Shown here piece by piece: positions 26,298 to 34,548 of a stretch of 64,000 nt of DNA; the stretch's first letter is position 1, and each line of letters begins with the position of its first letter. The DNA is taken from assembly GCA_910574835.1 (NCBI GenBank), contig CAJTDE010000007.1:1-64000 (forward strand). The letters run 5' to 3'. Below the pieces are notes generated by a model. It did not search any database. It worked only from the letters and a program-made list of their open reading frames with translations, and was not told the DNA's origin. A program made the position numbers and the translations under genes. The DNA is from Clostridia bacterium (GTDB lineage Bacteria; Bacillota; Clostridia; Lachnospirales; Lachnospiraceae).

Positions 26298-27287
26298 TTA
26301 CTTCGCCTCGGCAAGACGTCGGTTCTTATATACGTCAAACATAATGGCCAGAATCAACACAACGCCCTGCACCACCTGCTGATGGTAAGAACTGATATTG
26401 AGAAGCGTCATGCCGTTCTCCAGAACTCCTACAAAGATAGCTCCAAGCGCAACTCCGATTGCATTCCCCTTTCCTCCTGAAAGAGAGGCTCCGCCCATAA
26501 CGCTCGCTATTACTGCTTTAAACTCCCAACCCGTACCTCCCTGAGGCTGTCCCGAATTTAAACGGGATACGAGAATAACTGCCACCAAAGCGCCGATGCC
26601 GTCACAAATAGCAAATACGGAGGTCCGAATCGCCTGAGAATTAATTCCGGAAAGATATGCCGCTTCCTCATTGCCGCCTACGGTATATACAAAACGTCCA
26701 AACTTTGTCTTTGTTGTAATAAATGCCACTACCGCAAACACGATGAACATAAAGACAACCGGCCAGGGAATCAAATCTGTTCCGCCGACGCTCAGGTAGC
26801 CGCGTCCAAACCAGGCAATAGAATCCGGAAGCCCGGATACCGGATAGGAATTTGTGATTACATAGCACATACCCCTGCCGATAAACTGGACGCCCAATGT
26901 AGCAATAAAGGAAGGAACTCCAAACTTTGTAATCAAAATCCCTGCCGCTGCGCCAATGGCAGCGCCGAGCAGAACCGTAAGAATGGCCGCAAGCAGCGTA
27001 TTCATCTGATAATCAACCAGCAGCTTTGCAAACACAATACCGGTAATTCCCACTACGGAACCCAGCCCCAAGTCAATCGCTCCTGTCAGCATAGGGAAAA
27101 ACATACCGGCTGCCAGAATCGCAATTAGCGAAACCTGACGCAAAAGGTTCATCCAGTTACTGTAGGTCATAAAGTTCGGCGCGACCACCGTCCATATAAC
27201 AACCAGAATCAGCGCCGGCAGTAGAATCATATAATCTCCGAAGATTAGAGATGTCAGTCTGTCTTTGAGTGTTTTTGGTTTGTCCAT
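26298..27287 (-). CDS. Sugar ABC transporter permease (RbsC-type)
   Basis: The protein has 329 residues, mostly hydrophobic, with about eight to ten membrane segments. The RbsC-type motifs AAGMFFPMLTGAIDLGLGSVVG and GGNEEAAYLSGIN, and GGTGWEFKAVIASVMGGASLSGG, are present. It is the first gene of locus 1 behind the promoter at 27434-27462. SD AAAGGAGGG precedes the ATG. Confidence 0.94.
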   Translation of the reverse strand: MDKPKTLKDRLTSLIFGDYMILLPALILVVIWTVVAPNFMTYSNWMNLLRQVSLIAILAAGMFFPMLTGAIDLGLGSVVGITGIVFAKLLVDYQMNTLLAAILTVLLGAAIGAAAGILITKFGVPSFIATLGVQFIGRGMCYVITNSYPVSGLPDSIAWFGRGYLSVGGTDLIPWPVVFMFIVFAVVAFITTKTKFGRFVYTVGGNEEAAYLSGINSQAIRTSVFAICDGIGALVAVILVSRLNSGQPQGGTGWEFKAVIASVMGGASLSGGKGNAIGVALGAIFVGVLENGMTLLNISSYHQQVVQGVVLILAIMFDVYKNRRLAEAK

Positions 27288-27337
27288 AAACCTTTCCCTC
27301 CTTTTACTTTGTAAACTTTTTCCTTACCTTTTCTTAT

Positions 27338-27359
27338 AGTTTCGTTTTGGAAATATTCA
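27338..27359. promoter_or_regulatory. Candidate operator, copy 1 (core CGTTTTGGAAAT)
   Basis: AGTTTCGTTTTGGAAATATT then CA is nearly identical to the sequence at 27566-27587. The two flank the divergent promoters of locus 1. It lies about 75-90 bases downstream of the predicted minus-strand transcription start, in the leader of the permease gene. Either DeoR protein, or the ROK protein, could bind (inference). Confidence 0.45.
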
Positions 27360-27433
27360 CTTTTTTATCCGAAACATTTTTACTTGTCGTACTTTTCGTG
27401 AATTTTACCTTTTTGCGTAAAAACTATATTAGT

Positions 27434-27462
27434 AGTCTACTTTCTTTTTATGTATTTGTCAA
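27434..27462 (-). promoter_or_regulatory. Promoter of the locus-1 operon
   Basis: On the minus strand a perfect TTGACA (27462-27457) is followed after 17 bases by TAGACT (27439-27434). This gives a leader of about 140 bases before the permease start. Confidence 0.55.
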
Positions 27463-27501
27463 CAAGATTTTCATTTTTTTATCTTTTTTGTTAAAATTAT
27501 A

Positions 27502-27530
27502 TAGACTTTTTCTTCGGGATGTGTTTTAAT
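27502..27530 (+). promoter_or_regulatory. Promoter of the divergent unknown gene
   Basis: TAGACT (27502-27507), 17 bases, TTTAAT (27525-27530). A start of transcription near 27537 would exclude the upstream ATG at 27532 and supports the ATG at 27610 as the true start. Confidence 0.45.
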
Positions 27531-27565
27531 CATGGTGGACAGGTTTCTACTCTTATTTTTCAAAA

Positions 27566-27587
27566 AGTTTCGTTTTAGAAACATCAA
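27566..27587. promoter_or_regulatory. Candidate operator, copy 2 (core CGTTTTAGAAAC)
   Basis: It matches 27338-27359 at 18 of 22 positions and contains the partial palindrome GTTTCGTTTTAGAAAC. It lies between the predicted plus-strand transcription start and the SD of the gene at 27610, a position suited to repression. Confidence 0.45.
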
Positions 27588-27609
27588 CTTAGAAGGAGGA
27601 TTGGTATTT

Positions 27610-28545
27610 ATGATTTCTTGCACCGAATTTATTCCCTGTTACAGTGAGCTTTTTACGTATTTGGAGGAAATGCACGGAAGAGACGAAGTGAGCCGCTTCT
27701 GGGATTATCTGTTCCAGCCTACCGGAGACGGGATTCCGCTTATTAACTTTGTAAAAAAAGAGGGAATCCGCGGATGCTGGTCTTATTGGACCGGCACATT
27801 AAACGAAGAAGCCGCAGACTTTACAATGTACTTAAACGAAAAACGCGGATTTTTCCTGAACATCATGCATCACTGTCCCTCCAAGGGACGTCTTTTGCAG
27901 CTAAAAGGCGAAATAGGAATCACGCCTTATCATGATTACTGCCTCCATTGCGACAGCTATCGCTCTGCTGTTGAAAAAGTAGGTTTAAAATACCTCTACA
28001 ATTTCAACGGAACGGACCACGCGGCCTGTTCCATGCTCATCTACGACCCGGATATTTTCGACGGAAGAGTAATTATTGACGAAGATACCGAAATTATGGA
28101 CAGAAAAGCCGCAGACAATGAATATTTCCACCGGGATTTCCACAGCAGTATGAATATGGGGATTCATTATTTAGGCGAAAACTACGGCTTATCTTCCGTA
28201 GAAGGATTCTTGGAAAGATATACAAAAAATGTGTACGGACCTATTTTCCAAGCCATACGGTCAGATGGCCTTAACGCTATCCGGGACAAGATTTTAGATA
28301 CCTATCAAAAGGAGCATGCAGAGGATGCCGTCTCCACAGATCTTGCAGACGGTACTCTAACCGTAAGAATCCAATACTGTCCTGCCGTGAAGCATTTGCT
28401 CTCCACAGGCCGCGCCATATCTCCCTGGTATCCTTATACTACCAAAACCGTAATGAAAACCCTCGCCGAAGCAGGAAATTTCTCCTTTGCTATGGATTCC
28501 TATGACGAAAAAACCGGGGCGGCTGTTTACCATTTTTCCAGTTAA
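27610..28545 (+). CDS. Unknown protein divergent from sugar locus 1
   Basis: The protein has 311 residues from the ATG at 27610 (SD AGAAGGAGG about 10 bases upstream). I cannot name a family with confidence. It is soluble and cysteine-rich in the first half, with MHHCPSKGRL, YCLHCDSY and DHAACSML. It has FHRDFHSSMNMGIHYLGENYG in the middle, and the C-terminal part IQYCPAVKHLLSTGRAISPWY resembles an enzyme active-site or ligand pocket. Spaced Cys and His residues suggest metal binding or thiol chemistry (inference). Sharing a control region with the transporter operon implies a role in the same pathway. Confidence 0.8.
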   Translation: MISCTEFIPCYSELFTYLEEMHGRDEVSRFWDYLFQPTGDGIPLINFVKKEGIRGCWSYWTGTLNEEAADFTMYLNEKRGFFLNIMHHCPSKGRLLQLKGEIGITPYHDYCLHCDSYRSAVEKVGLKYLYNFNGTDHAACSMLIYDPDIFDGRVIIDEDTEIMDRKAADNEYFHRDFHSSMNMGIHYLGENYGLSSVEGFLERYTKNVYGPIFQAIRSDGLNAIRDKILDTYQKEHAEDAVSTDLADGTLTVRIQYCPAVKHLLSTGRAISPWYPYTTKTVMKTLAEAGNFSFAMDSYDEKTGAAVYHFSS

Positions 28546-28589
28546 CGAAACATTTTCTTTTCCCCGAACTGTTTTGCAGAAGGGAAGGC

Positions 28590-28621
28590 TGGGGCTGCCG
28601 GCTTATTTTGTGACAGCCCCA
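28590..28621. terminator. Terminator between convergent genes
   Basis: TGGGGCTG (28590-28597) pairs with CAGCCCCA (28614-28621); flanking GGGAA and TTCCC extend the stem. It separates the unknown gene (plus) from the second ceramidase-like gene (minus). Confidence 0.6.
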
Positions 28622-28644
28622 TTCCCTTACAAGACACACATATT

Positions 28645-30111
28645 CTATCCCCAAAGCCGATCCATAAACTCAAGTGTTTTCTCAACAAGCTCGTCTCCGC
28701 CTTCCGGGCCGCACATTGTGGACGCCGGCTTCGAGCTGTAGGAACCTCCATGCACCGCCGCTTTTGTAGGCAGATACCCGCCGATCCCGTTGGACAGCTG
28801 AACTATAAACACCTGCTCCGCCTGTGCTCTGGCTTTGATTCTCTGCGCAAACTCATGGTACAGTTCAAAGGGATTGGTCGCAATTGCCGCATTTCCAAGA
28901 CGCAGAATGTGACATGAAAAGCCATACATGGGTTTCTCCTTTTGCTGCCGATAGCGCAGTATGACTCCCTGGGGTTCAAAGGCTTTTACCAAATCAGCCA
29001 TTTCCATCGGATGCTCCGGAGAAAATCTCCCGTGAATTTCCCTCACTTCCTTCTTTGCCGCAAGATATTCCTCTTCCGAAACCCGGCGTATCGGAAGCTC
29101 CATTGTCAATACCCGATGCTGAAAAACCGGCCTGTCGTCAATCACATTTTTTGCTGTTTTACAGCCGCGCAACACCGCCTCCGATATCCTATCTCCAATC
29201 CCCTGACAAATAAGCGTCATATCAAAGTTGCGCAGAACCTCCTTGGTCTGGCCGCCCCAATCGAGAAGCGCTTTTTTGTTCGTCTTGGAATACCATGTCA
29301 AATCAACAGGCGCCAGATCTCCCGCCGCTCCGCAAAGAGGGAGGACATATACATTCTTATTCAGCTTTTCCCGAATCGCATCTCTTGCCGGCCCCCAGTA
29401 ATCCGCCGACAGGAAGCAGTGCAATTCATATACCTGGGAAGGACACGGCACATTGCACACAACACCGGTCAGTTCCCGGTCCTCATTCCAGGTATAGAGA
29501 AGCTCCACTGCCGTATCAGTCCCGCTCTCATAGCGGATAAAGTCCTTTCCGGAGCAGTCTCCGTACATTACCGTCTCCAACCCTTCCTCCGTTCCAAACT
29601 GCGGCCTGCGGTTAAATGCCACAGCCGCATAATCATGAGCGCAGCTAATCCCTCCCGGCGCCCTTCTCTTCCAGGCAGTTACTATCAAATCTTTGATTCT
29701 CTCCACAAAAAAATTCTGGCCGGCCACGCCGCAAAGCATATCTTCCGGAAAATCAAATTTCGGAAGAATCGTAGGATCATAGACCTCCTCATTTTCCGCC
29801 CGCATAAAATCTTTATAAAAAGAAGAGGAATTGTGAGTGTGAGTCACATTGAAGGTAATTCGCTCAAAAAGAATCCCTTCTGCCGCCAACGCTTCGCGAA
29901 GTCTCCCAAAAGCGTGCACGGGAACCTCCGTCATATCCATAGATACAAAAATTGCCTGCTCCTCTCCATTATCAAGCGCCAATGCCGTAGCTGTGAGCGG
30001 ATCGTGTACATATTGAGAGCACCGCATATACATCTGCCCCTCCATCAGCGTCGGCTTCACAGGCGTAATATTCGTTTGCGACCAGCCTATTTTAATTGCT
30101 TTTCTTTTCAT
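28645..30111 (-). CDS. Ceramidase-superfamily (PF04734-type) protein, second copy
   Basis: The protein has 488 residues from the ATG at 30111, whose SD is GGAGATAAAAG; the frame is open 15 bases further. IGWSQTNITPVKPTL and NVTHTHNSS (H91, H93) match the first copy at the same positions. LSADYWGPARDAI replaces TADYPGYLR, and CGAAGDLAPVD has alanine where ceramidases have the serine of GDxSPN. There is no signal peptide. The changed serine suggests a different reaction or loss of amidase activity. It is the last gene of locus 2 after the isomerase-like gene. Confidence 0.82.
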   Translation of the reverse strand: MKRKAIKIGWSQTNITPVKPTLMEGQMYMRCSQYVHDPLTATALALDNGEEQAIFVSMDMTEVPVHAFGRLREALAAEGILFERITFNVTHTHNSSSFYKDFMRAENEEVYDPTILPKFDFPEDMLCGVAGQNFFVERIKDLIVTAWKRRAPGGISCAHDYAAVAFNRRPQFGTEEGLETVMYGDCSGKDFIRYESGTDTAVELLYTWNEDRELTGVVCNVPCPSQVYELHCFLSADYWGPARDAIREKLNKNVYVLPLCGAAGDLAPVDLTWYSKTNKKALLDWGGQTKEVLRNFDMTLICQGIGDRISEAVLRGCKTAKNVIDDRPVFQHRVLTMELPIRRVSEEEYLAAKKEVREIHGRFSPEHPMEMADLVKAFEPQGVILRYRQQKEKPMYGFSCHILRLGNAAIATNPFELYHEFAQRIKARAQAEQVFIVQLSNGIGGYLPTKAAVHGGSYSSKPASTMCGPEGGDELVEKTLEFMDRLWG

Positions 30112-30124
30112 CACTTTTATCTCC

Positions 30125-30247
30125 ATTCCAGTTCCGTAAGCGTCCGCCTGTACACTCCCAGCAGATCAATTTCCAACCGCAAAGCCCTGCGTCCGTAAAT
30201 TGATCTCTGCACAGGCGGGCGCTTACTGTTTCCAGTTCCGTAAGCGT
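30125..30247 (-). repeat. Family-B palindromic element (B2)
   Basis: The outer stem GTAAGCGTCCGCCTGT (30136-30151) pairs with ACAGGCGGGCGCTTAC (30211-30226), with one G-U type mismatch. An inner stem has GATCAATTT and AAATTGATC. Direct repeats TTCCAGTTCCGTAAGCGTC occur at both ends. The element starts right after the isomerase stop (30248) and ends at the SD of the ceramidase-like gene. In mRNA sense the 5' CGCTTAC and the 3' CGCTTAC compete for the same GTAAGCG. Confidence 0.8.
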
Positions 30248-31603
30248 CTACAAAATAACCTCAATCCCCAGCAAAGTACAGAAATCCTTTAATTTCTCCG
30301 TTAAATCTCCGTAAGCTACAATCACATGCTGGCCGGATACGTTCTGCGCAAATTCTTCTACCGTGCAGGAATCCGGGAACACCTCCAGACTTGGAAGCTG
30401 CGGGGCCGGATCATCCCAGCCATATTCATTCCAAGGCTCCGGTGTCCTTGCCTCTGCCGTATAGATATGCATTTTGTAACTTCCGTCCATATAGCTCAGG
30501 CGCGCACAGGTTACATACCCTGTCTTTACTCTAGAAACATTCAAAAGCGAGGAGGACAGCAAGCCAAAGGCCGCAGGAAGAACCTTCACCTCTCCGTCCA
30601 CAGCCGGCTGCGGAATGAAGTCGGGCACCCCAATCAGCATACTTTTCTCAAAAAACTCATAGTACTCCAGATAGGGCGCTGTCTGCCCCGACAGCTCTCT
30701 CATAATAAGCTGTGTCACTGCCCCCATCACGTCATTTTCAGGAACAGTCAATACTCCGTACCATCTCTCTAAAAGCATGAATACCATTGCAGGCGGAAAT
30801 CCCAGAAGCTTTTTCATTCCGTCCACATCAATTAAGGAAACAGCCTGATACCCCCGTTCCTTTATCTTCCTGCCCACCGCAAGGGCATACTTTACCCCTT
30901 TTTCAATCACCTCGTCCGGACATTCCTTCTCAAAGCTCCAGCTCTCCTTTACATAGGCAATCCCCTTCTCTATCTCCTCTGTTTCCAGCTTTTCCATATT
31001 CCGCACCATTTCCAGCATTTCAAAGGGTTCTACCTCCACGCCCAGCCGGCCCCGCATAGAATTTCCTTCATACTGAGTTCCGTAAAGAAGCATATCACGA
31101 TACCCCATTGTCCCCACCCGGGCATGGCGCAGAGACACCCGGGCATGGCACGCAGAGACATAGGCGTCTATCTTTTCAAGAGGCAGGGGCTTATTCACAA
31201 TACTATAAATATATTTAAAGGTATAGCCCATAGCCTCCATTGCCGGACGTATGGCAGTTGTTCCGGCCTGATCCGCAGTCGTAATCAGGCGCCCCTTTTC
31301 ATACCAGCCGCACAGCCCCCACAGAACCATAGGAATATGCCGGAAAGCATCCGTAACGCGAATGACCGCATGGGTCGGCACCCACCCGGCAACGCAGACA
31401 ATCAGGCAGTCAAAGGAAACATTCTGTAAAATCTCAATCGCTTTATCCGCCGTTTCATATCCCGTATCATCAATGACAACTCCAGCATCTGTCAAATCAT
31501 ACTCCAGGCTCTTTAATGCAAGCAAAGCATCATCATGCTTTTCACAAAGACGCCGAAACGGAGTATTAATTTCTCCAAAACATACAAATCCTACTTTTTT
31601 CAT
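30248..31603 (-). CDS. L-fucose/L-arabinose isomerase-like protein
   Basis: The protein has 451 residues. The N-terminal Rossmann-like part (CLIVCVAGWVPTHAVIRVTD, PMVLWGLCGWYEKG) and the later VPENDVMGAVTQLIMREL match the sugar-isomerase fold of FucI/AraA, where the E-x-D-x-x-G-A-x-T segment contributes metal ligands. It is shorter than FucI (about 590), like the uncharacterised fucose-isomerase-family proteins of sugar loci. It lies downstream of an XylFGH-type transporter, so it probably converts the imported aldose or a derivative. SD AAAGAGG precedes the ATG. Confidence 0.85.
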   Translation of the reverse strand: MKKVGFVCFGEINTPFRRLCEKHDDALLALKSLEYDLTDAGVVIDDTGYETADKAIEILQNVSFDCLIVCVAGWVPTHAVIRVTDAFRHIPMVLWGLCGWYEKGRLITTADQAGTTAIRPAMEAMGYTFKYIYSIVNKPLPLEKIDAYVSACHARVSLRHARVGTMGYRDMLLYGTQYEGNSMRGRLGVEVEPFEMLEMVRNMEKLETEEIEKGIAYVKESWSFEKECPDEVIEKGVKYALAVGRKIKERGYQAVSLIDVDGMKKLLGFPPAMVFMLLERWYGVLTVPENDVMGAVTQLIMRELSGQTAPYLEYYEFFEKSMLIGVPDFIPQPAVDGEVKVLPAAFGLLSSSLLNVSRVKTGYVTCARLSYMDGSYKMHIYTAEARTPEPWNEYGWDDPAPQLPSLEVFPDSCTVEEFAQNVSGQHVIVAYGDLTEKLKDFCTLLGIEVIL

Positions 31604-31650
31604 TTCTACCTCTTTCCTGCGGAAATTTCATTTATTCATTCCGCCGTTTT

Positions 31651-32841
31651 TTATTTTCGATTCATTACATCAAAGGCTACGGCAATAATAAAGATAATTC
31701 CTTTCACTACATACTGATAAGCAATTCCTACGCCCATCAGATTTAATCCATTTGTCAAAGACATAATAACAAGAGCGCCAATGATCGTATTTGTCACCTT
31801 GCCGATTCCGCCGGAAGTGGAGGTTCCTCCAATATAACAGGCAGCAATTGCATCCAGTTCAAAGCCCGCACCTGCGGTTGTCGAAGCCGACTGCAGACGG
31901 GAGGCAAACAAGATCCCTCCAAGAGCTGTCATAAGTCCCATAGAAGCAAATACAAGCAAGCGTATCCTGCTCACCGAAATCCCCGCCAGGGCCGCCGCCT
32001 CCGAATTGCCGCCGATTCCGTATATGTAACGCCCCAAACGAGTCTTTTCCATTATAAAATGATACACCAGCGTTACAATGGCCACAATCACAATTGTCCA
32101 GGACAACCCCCGATACTGTGCAAGGATAACTGCAACCACTCCAATCAGCACGGACATAAATATAAGCTTCGCCGCAAACATCGGTTTTGAAAGAACATCA
32201 AAATGATAGTGCTGCATATTTTTGCGGCGCTTTATCTGAAAATAAACAACCAGCACAATCGCCGCCGCTCCAACTACCAGGGAAAGGCTGTGCATACCGG
32301 CAATATCTCCAATATCCGGAACAAAACCATTGGAGATCGCGTTAAAGCTGTCAATGCCAATGGGTATTGTTCCCGATTCCGATGTAATCAAAGAGAGAAG
32401 CCCGCGGAAAATAAACTCAAAGGCCAGCGTAGTCACAAAGGCCGGCACTCCCATCTTTGTCACAATCAGTCCCTTCATAACGCCGAAAAACACCCCAAGA
32501 GCCAGCACCGCTGCAATCACAATCCACATGTTGATCCCCATACGAATCATCATAATCGCCGCCACCGCTCCCAAAAATCCCGCCATATATCCCACCGACA
32601 AATCAATCTCACAGATAATCAAAACCAGCGTCATAGCTACGGCCATAACCGCAATATAGCCTGTCTGATTGATCAAATTCGTCAGATTCCTCGGCGACAA
32701 AAAGGCTCCTCCCGTACATGCCGCAAAAATGATAAAAATAGCCGCCAGCGCAATATACATCGCATAATCACGCACTCTGGTTTTCATAAGGACCTTAATC
32801 TCCTCACCGAGACCGCCTTTCTTCATCTTTGTGTTATTCAT
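31651..32841 (-). CDS. Sugar ABC transporter permease (XylH-type)
   Basis: The protein has 396 residues, longer than RbsC and matching XylH/GguB. It has about ten membrane segments, the motif VLIICEIDLSVGYMAGFLGA, a cytosolic basic loop QIKRRKNMQHYHFD, and GGNSEAAALAGISVSRIR. Its start lies inside the end of the ATPase gene (8-base overlap), with SD GGAGG within that gene. It imports the substrate delivered by the binding lipoprotein of locus 2. Confidence 0.93.
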   Translation of the reverse strand: MNNTKMKKGGLGEEIKVLMKTRVRDYAMYIALAAIFIIFAACTGGAFLSPRNLTNLINQTGYIAVMAVAMTLVLIICEIDLSVGYMAGFLGAVAAIMMIRMGINMWIVIAAVLALGVFFGVMKGLIVTKMGVPAFVTTLAFEFIFRGLLSLITSESGTIPIGIDSFNAISNGFVPDIGDIAGMHSLSLVVGAAAIVLVVYFQIKRRKNMQHYHFDVLSKPMFAAKLIFMSVLIGVVAVILAQYRGLSWTIVIVAIVTLVYHFIMEKTRLGRYIYGIGGNSEAAALAGISVSRIRLLVFASMGLMTALGGILFASRLQSASTTAGAGFELDAIAACYIGGTSTSGGIGKVTNTIIGALVIMSLTNGLNLMGVGIAYQYVVKGIIFIIAVAFDVMNRK

Positions 32842-34384
32842 TGCACACCTCCTCCGTCTTGGTAGCCATTCGCATCACATTGTGTTCATTTGCCTCCTCC
32901 GCGCTAAGCTCACCTGTAATTGTACCCTCCGACATTACATAGATGTGATCACTCATGCCCAAAACCTCCGGCAAATCAGAGGATATCATAATAACCGAAT
33001 ACCCTTCGCTCACCAGGCGGTTAATAATGGTATAGATCTCGTACTTTGCCCCCACATCAATCCCGCGGGTGGGTTCATCCAGAATCAATACTTTTGGTTC
33101 TGCAAACAGCCACTTTGCAATCTGTACCTTCTGTTGATTTCCTCCGGACAGATTTCCCACCTTCTGGGCTATGGAAGGCGTCTTAATGTTAAGAGAATCC
33201 TTATATTTGTTTACTTGTATGATCTCTTCGTTGGCATTTACAACAACGCCGTTTTCAATTGCTTCCAGATTGGGCAGTGTTACATTAAACTTTATGTCCT
33301 GGATCAAAATCAGCCCATTGTGCTTTCGATCCTCAGATACATAAGCAATCCCCGCCCGCATAGCATCCTTAGGCTCCTTAAATCTTACCCGCTTTCCCTC
33401 CACATAAATCTCGCCGCCAAGCAGCTTGTAATGAGGATTGTTCCCGAATACGGAAAGCGCCAGTTCCGTCCTGCCCGCTCCCATCAGCCCGGATAAGCCT
33501 ACAACCTCACCCTTATGCACCTTCAGGCTTACATGATTTAAAATCACCCTCTCTGCCGACGGATCGTATACGGTCCAGTCGCGCAGCTCTAAGGCCACAT
33601 CGCCGTGTCGGACGTCCTCACGCCTGGGATACACGTTTTCAATCTCCCGTCCTACCATGTATTTGATAATTTCTCCCTCTTCCACCTTGCCATCCCTGCC
33701 ATTTATGGAGCAAATTGTGGCGCCGTCCCGCAGTACCGTGATCGTATCCGCAATATTCACAACCTCTTTTAAGCGGTGAGAAATCATAATAGAAGTAACA
33801 CCTTCCTCCTTCAAATCCCGCAGGAGCTTAAGAAGATTCTGGCTGTCATTTTCATTTAAAGATGCCGTCGGCTCGTCCAGGATCAATAGCTTTGCCTTTT
33901 TGGACAATGCCTTGGCTATCTCCACAAGCTGCTGCTTTCCCACGCCCAGCTCTCGGATCTTCCAGGAGGGGTTCACATCCAAACGAACCTTATCCAGAAG
34001 CTTCTCTGCCGCGACAATTGTCTGATTCCAATCAATGGTACGGCCGCTTGGTCTCATAATTTCATGGCCAAAAAATATATTTTCATATATTGTCAAATCC
34101 GGGATAAGCGCCAGCTCCTGATTAATAATGGCAATCCCTGCATTTTCCGAATCTTTAGTCGACATAAATCTTTGAACTTCGCCGTCGTATACAATATCTC
34201 CCGAATAACTTCCAAACTTGTATACACCCGACAGAACCTTCATCAGTGTGGATTTCCCCGCTCCGTTCTCTCCCACCAGACAATGAATCTCGCCCCGTTT
34301 TACTTTGAAATTAACATTGTCTAAGGCGCGGACTCCCGGAAACGTCTTTGTTATACCGCGCATTTCCAAAATATAATCGTTCAA
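32834..34384 (-). CDS. Sugar ABC transporter ATP-binding protein (XylG/GguA-type)
   Basis: The protein has 516 residues and two ATPase domains. GENGAGKSTLMKVLSGVY and LLILDEPTASLN are in the first; LSGGNQQKVQIAKWLF and VLILDEPTRGIDVGAKYE in the second. The start is TTG at 34384 after SD GAGGTGAG. A strong hairpin in the upstream gap (34482-34519) separates it from the binding-protein gene. Confidence 0.94.
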   Translation of the reverse strand: MNDYILEMRGITKTFPGVRALDNVNFKVKRGEIHCLVGENGAGKSTLMKVLSGVYKFGSYSGDIVYDGEVQRFMSTKDSENAGIAIINQELALIPDLTIYENIFFGHEIMRPSGRTIDWNQTIVAAEKLLDKVRLDVNPSWKIRELGVGKQQLVEIAKALSKKAKLLILDEPTASLNENDSQNLLKLLRDLKEEGVTSIMISHRLKEVVNIADTITVLRDGATICSINGRDGKVEEGEIIKYMVGREIENVYPRREDVRHGDVALELRDWTVYDPSAERVILNHVSLKVHKGEVVGLSGLMGAGRTELALSVFGNNPHYKLLGGEIYVEGKRVRFKEPKDAMRAGIAYVSEDRKHNGLILIQDIKFNVTLPNLEAIENGVVVNANEEIIQVNKYKDSLNIKTPSIAQKVGNLSGGNQQKVQIAKWLFAEPKVLILDEPTRGIDVGAKYEIYTIINRLVSEGYSVIMISSDLPEVLGMSDHIYVMSEGTITGELSAEEANEHNVMRMATKTEEVCNE

Positions 34385-34481
34385 CCGCTCACCTCATTTC
34401 TTTTTCGCTTCTCAGTTATACCCTGGCCGTATCCGTTTCACCTGTCCCCATCTGTATACAGAGTATTTGAAAACAGAGGAA

Positions 34482-34519
34482 GCGCCGCAAAATAAGATGG
34501 CAGACTTATTTTGCGGCGC
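34482..34519 (-). terminator. Perfect 15-bp hairpin after the locus-2 binding-protein gene
   Basis: GCGCCGCAAAATAAG (34482-34496) pairs exactly with CTTATTTTGCGGCGC (34505-34519). It lies 30 bases after the binding-protein stop and 98 before the ATPase start. There is no long U-tract, so partial termination or 3' protection of the upstream message is likely. Confidence 0.65.
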
Positions 34520-34548
34520 CCCTTCTTTTGCTTTTTACGCTTATTGAT

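Noticed and set aside
28942-30198. 418-codon plus-strand frame opposite the second ceramidase-like gene
   Set aside because: Antisense shadow with biased composition; the minus-strand protein has family motifs and an SD.
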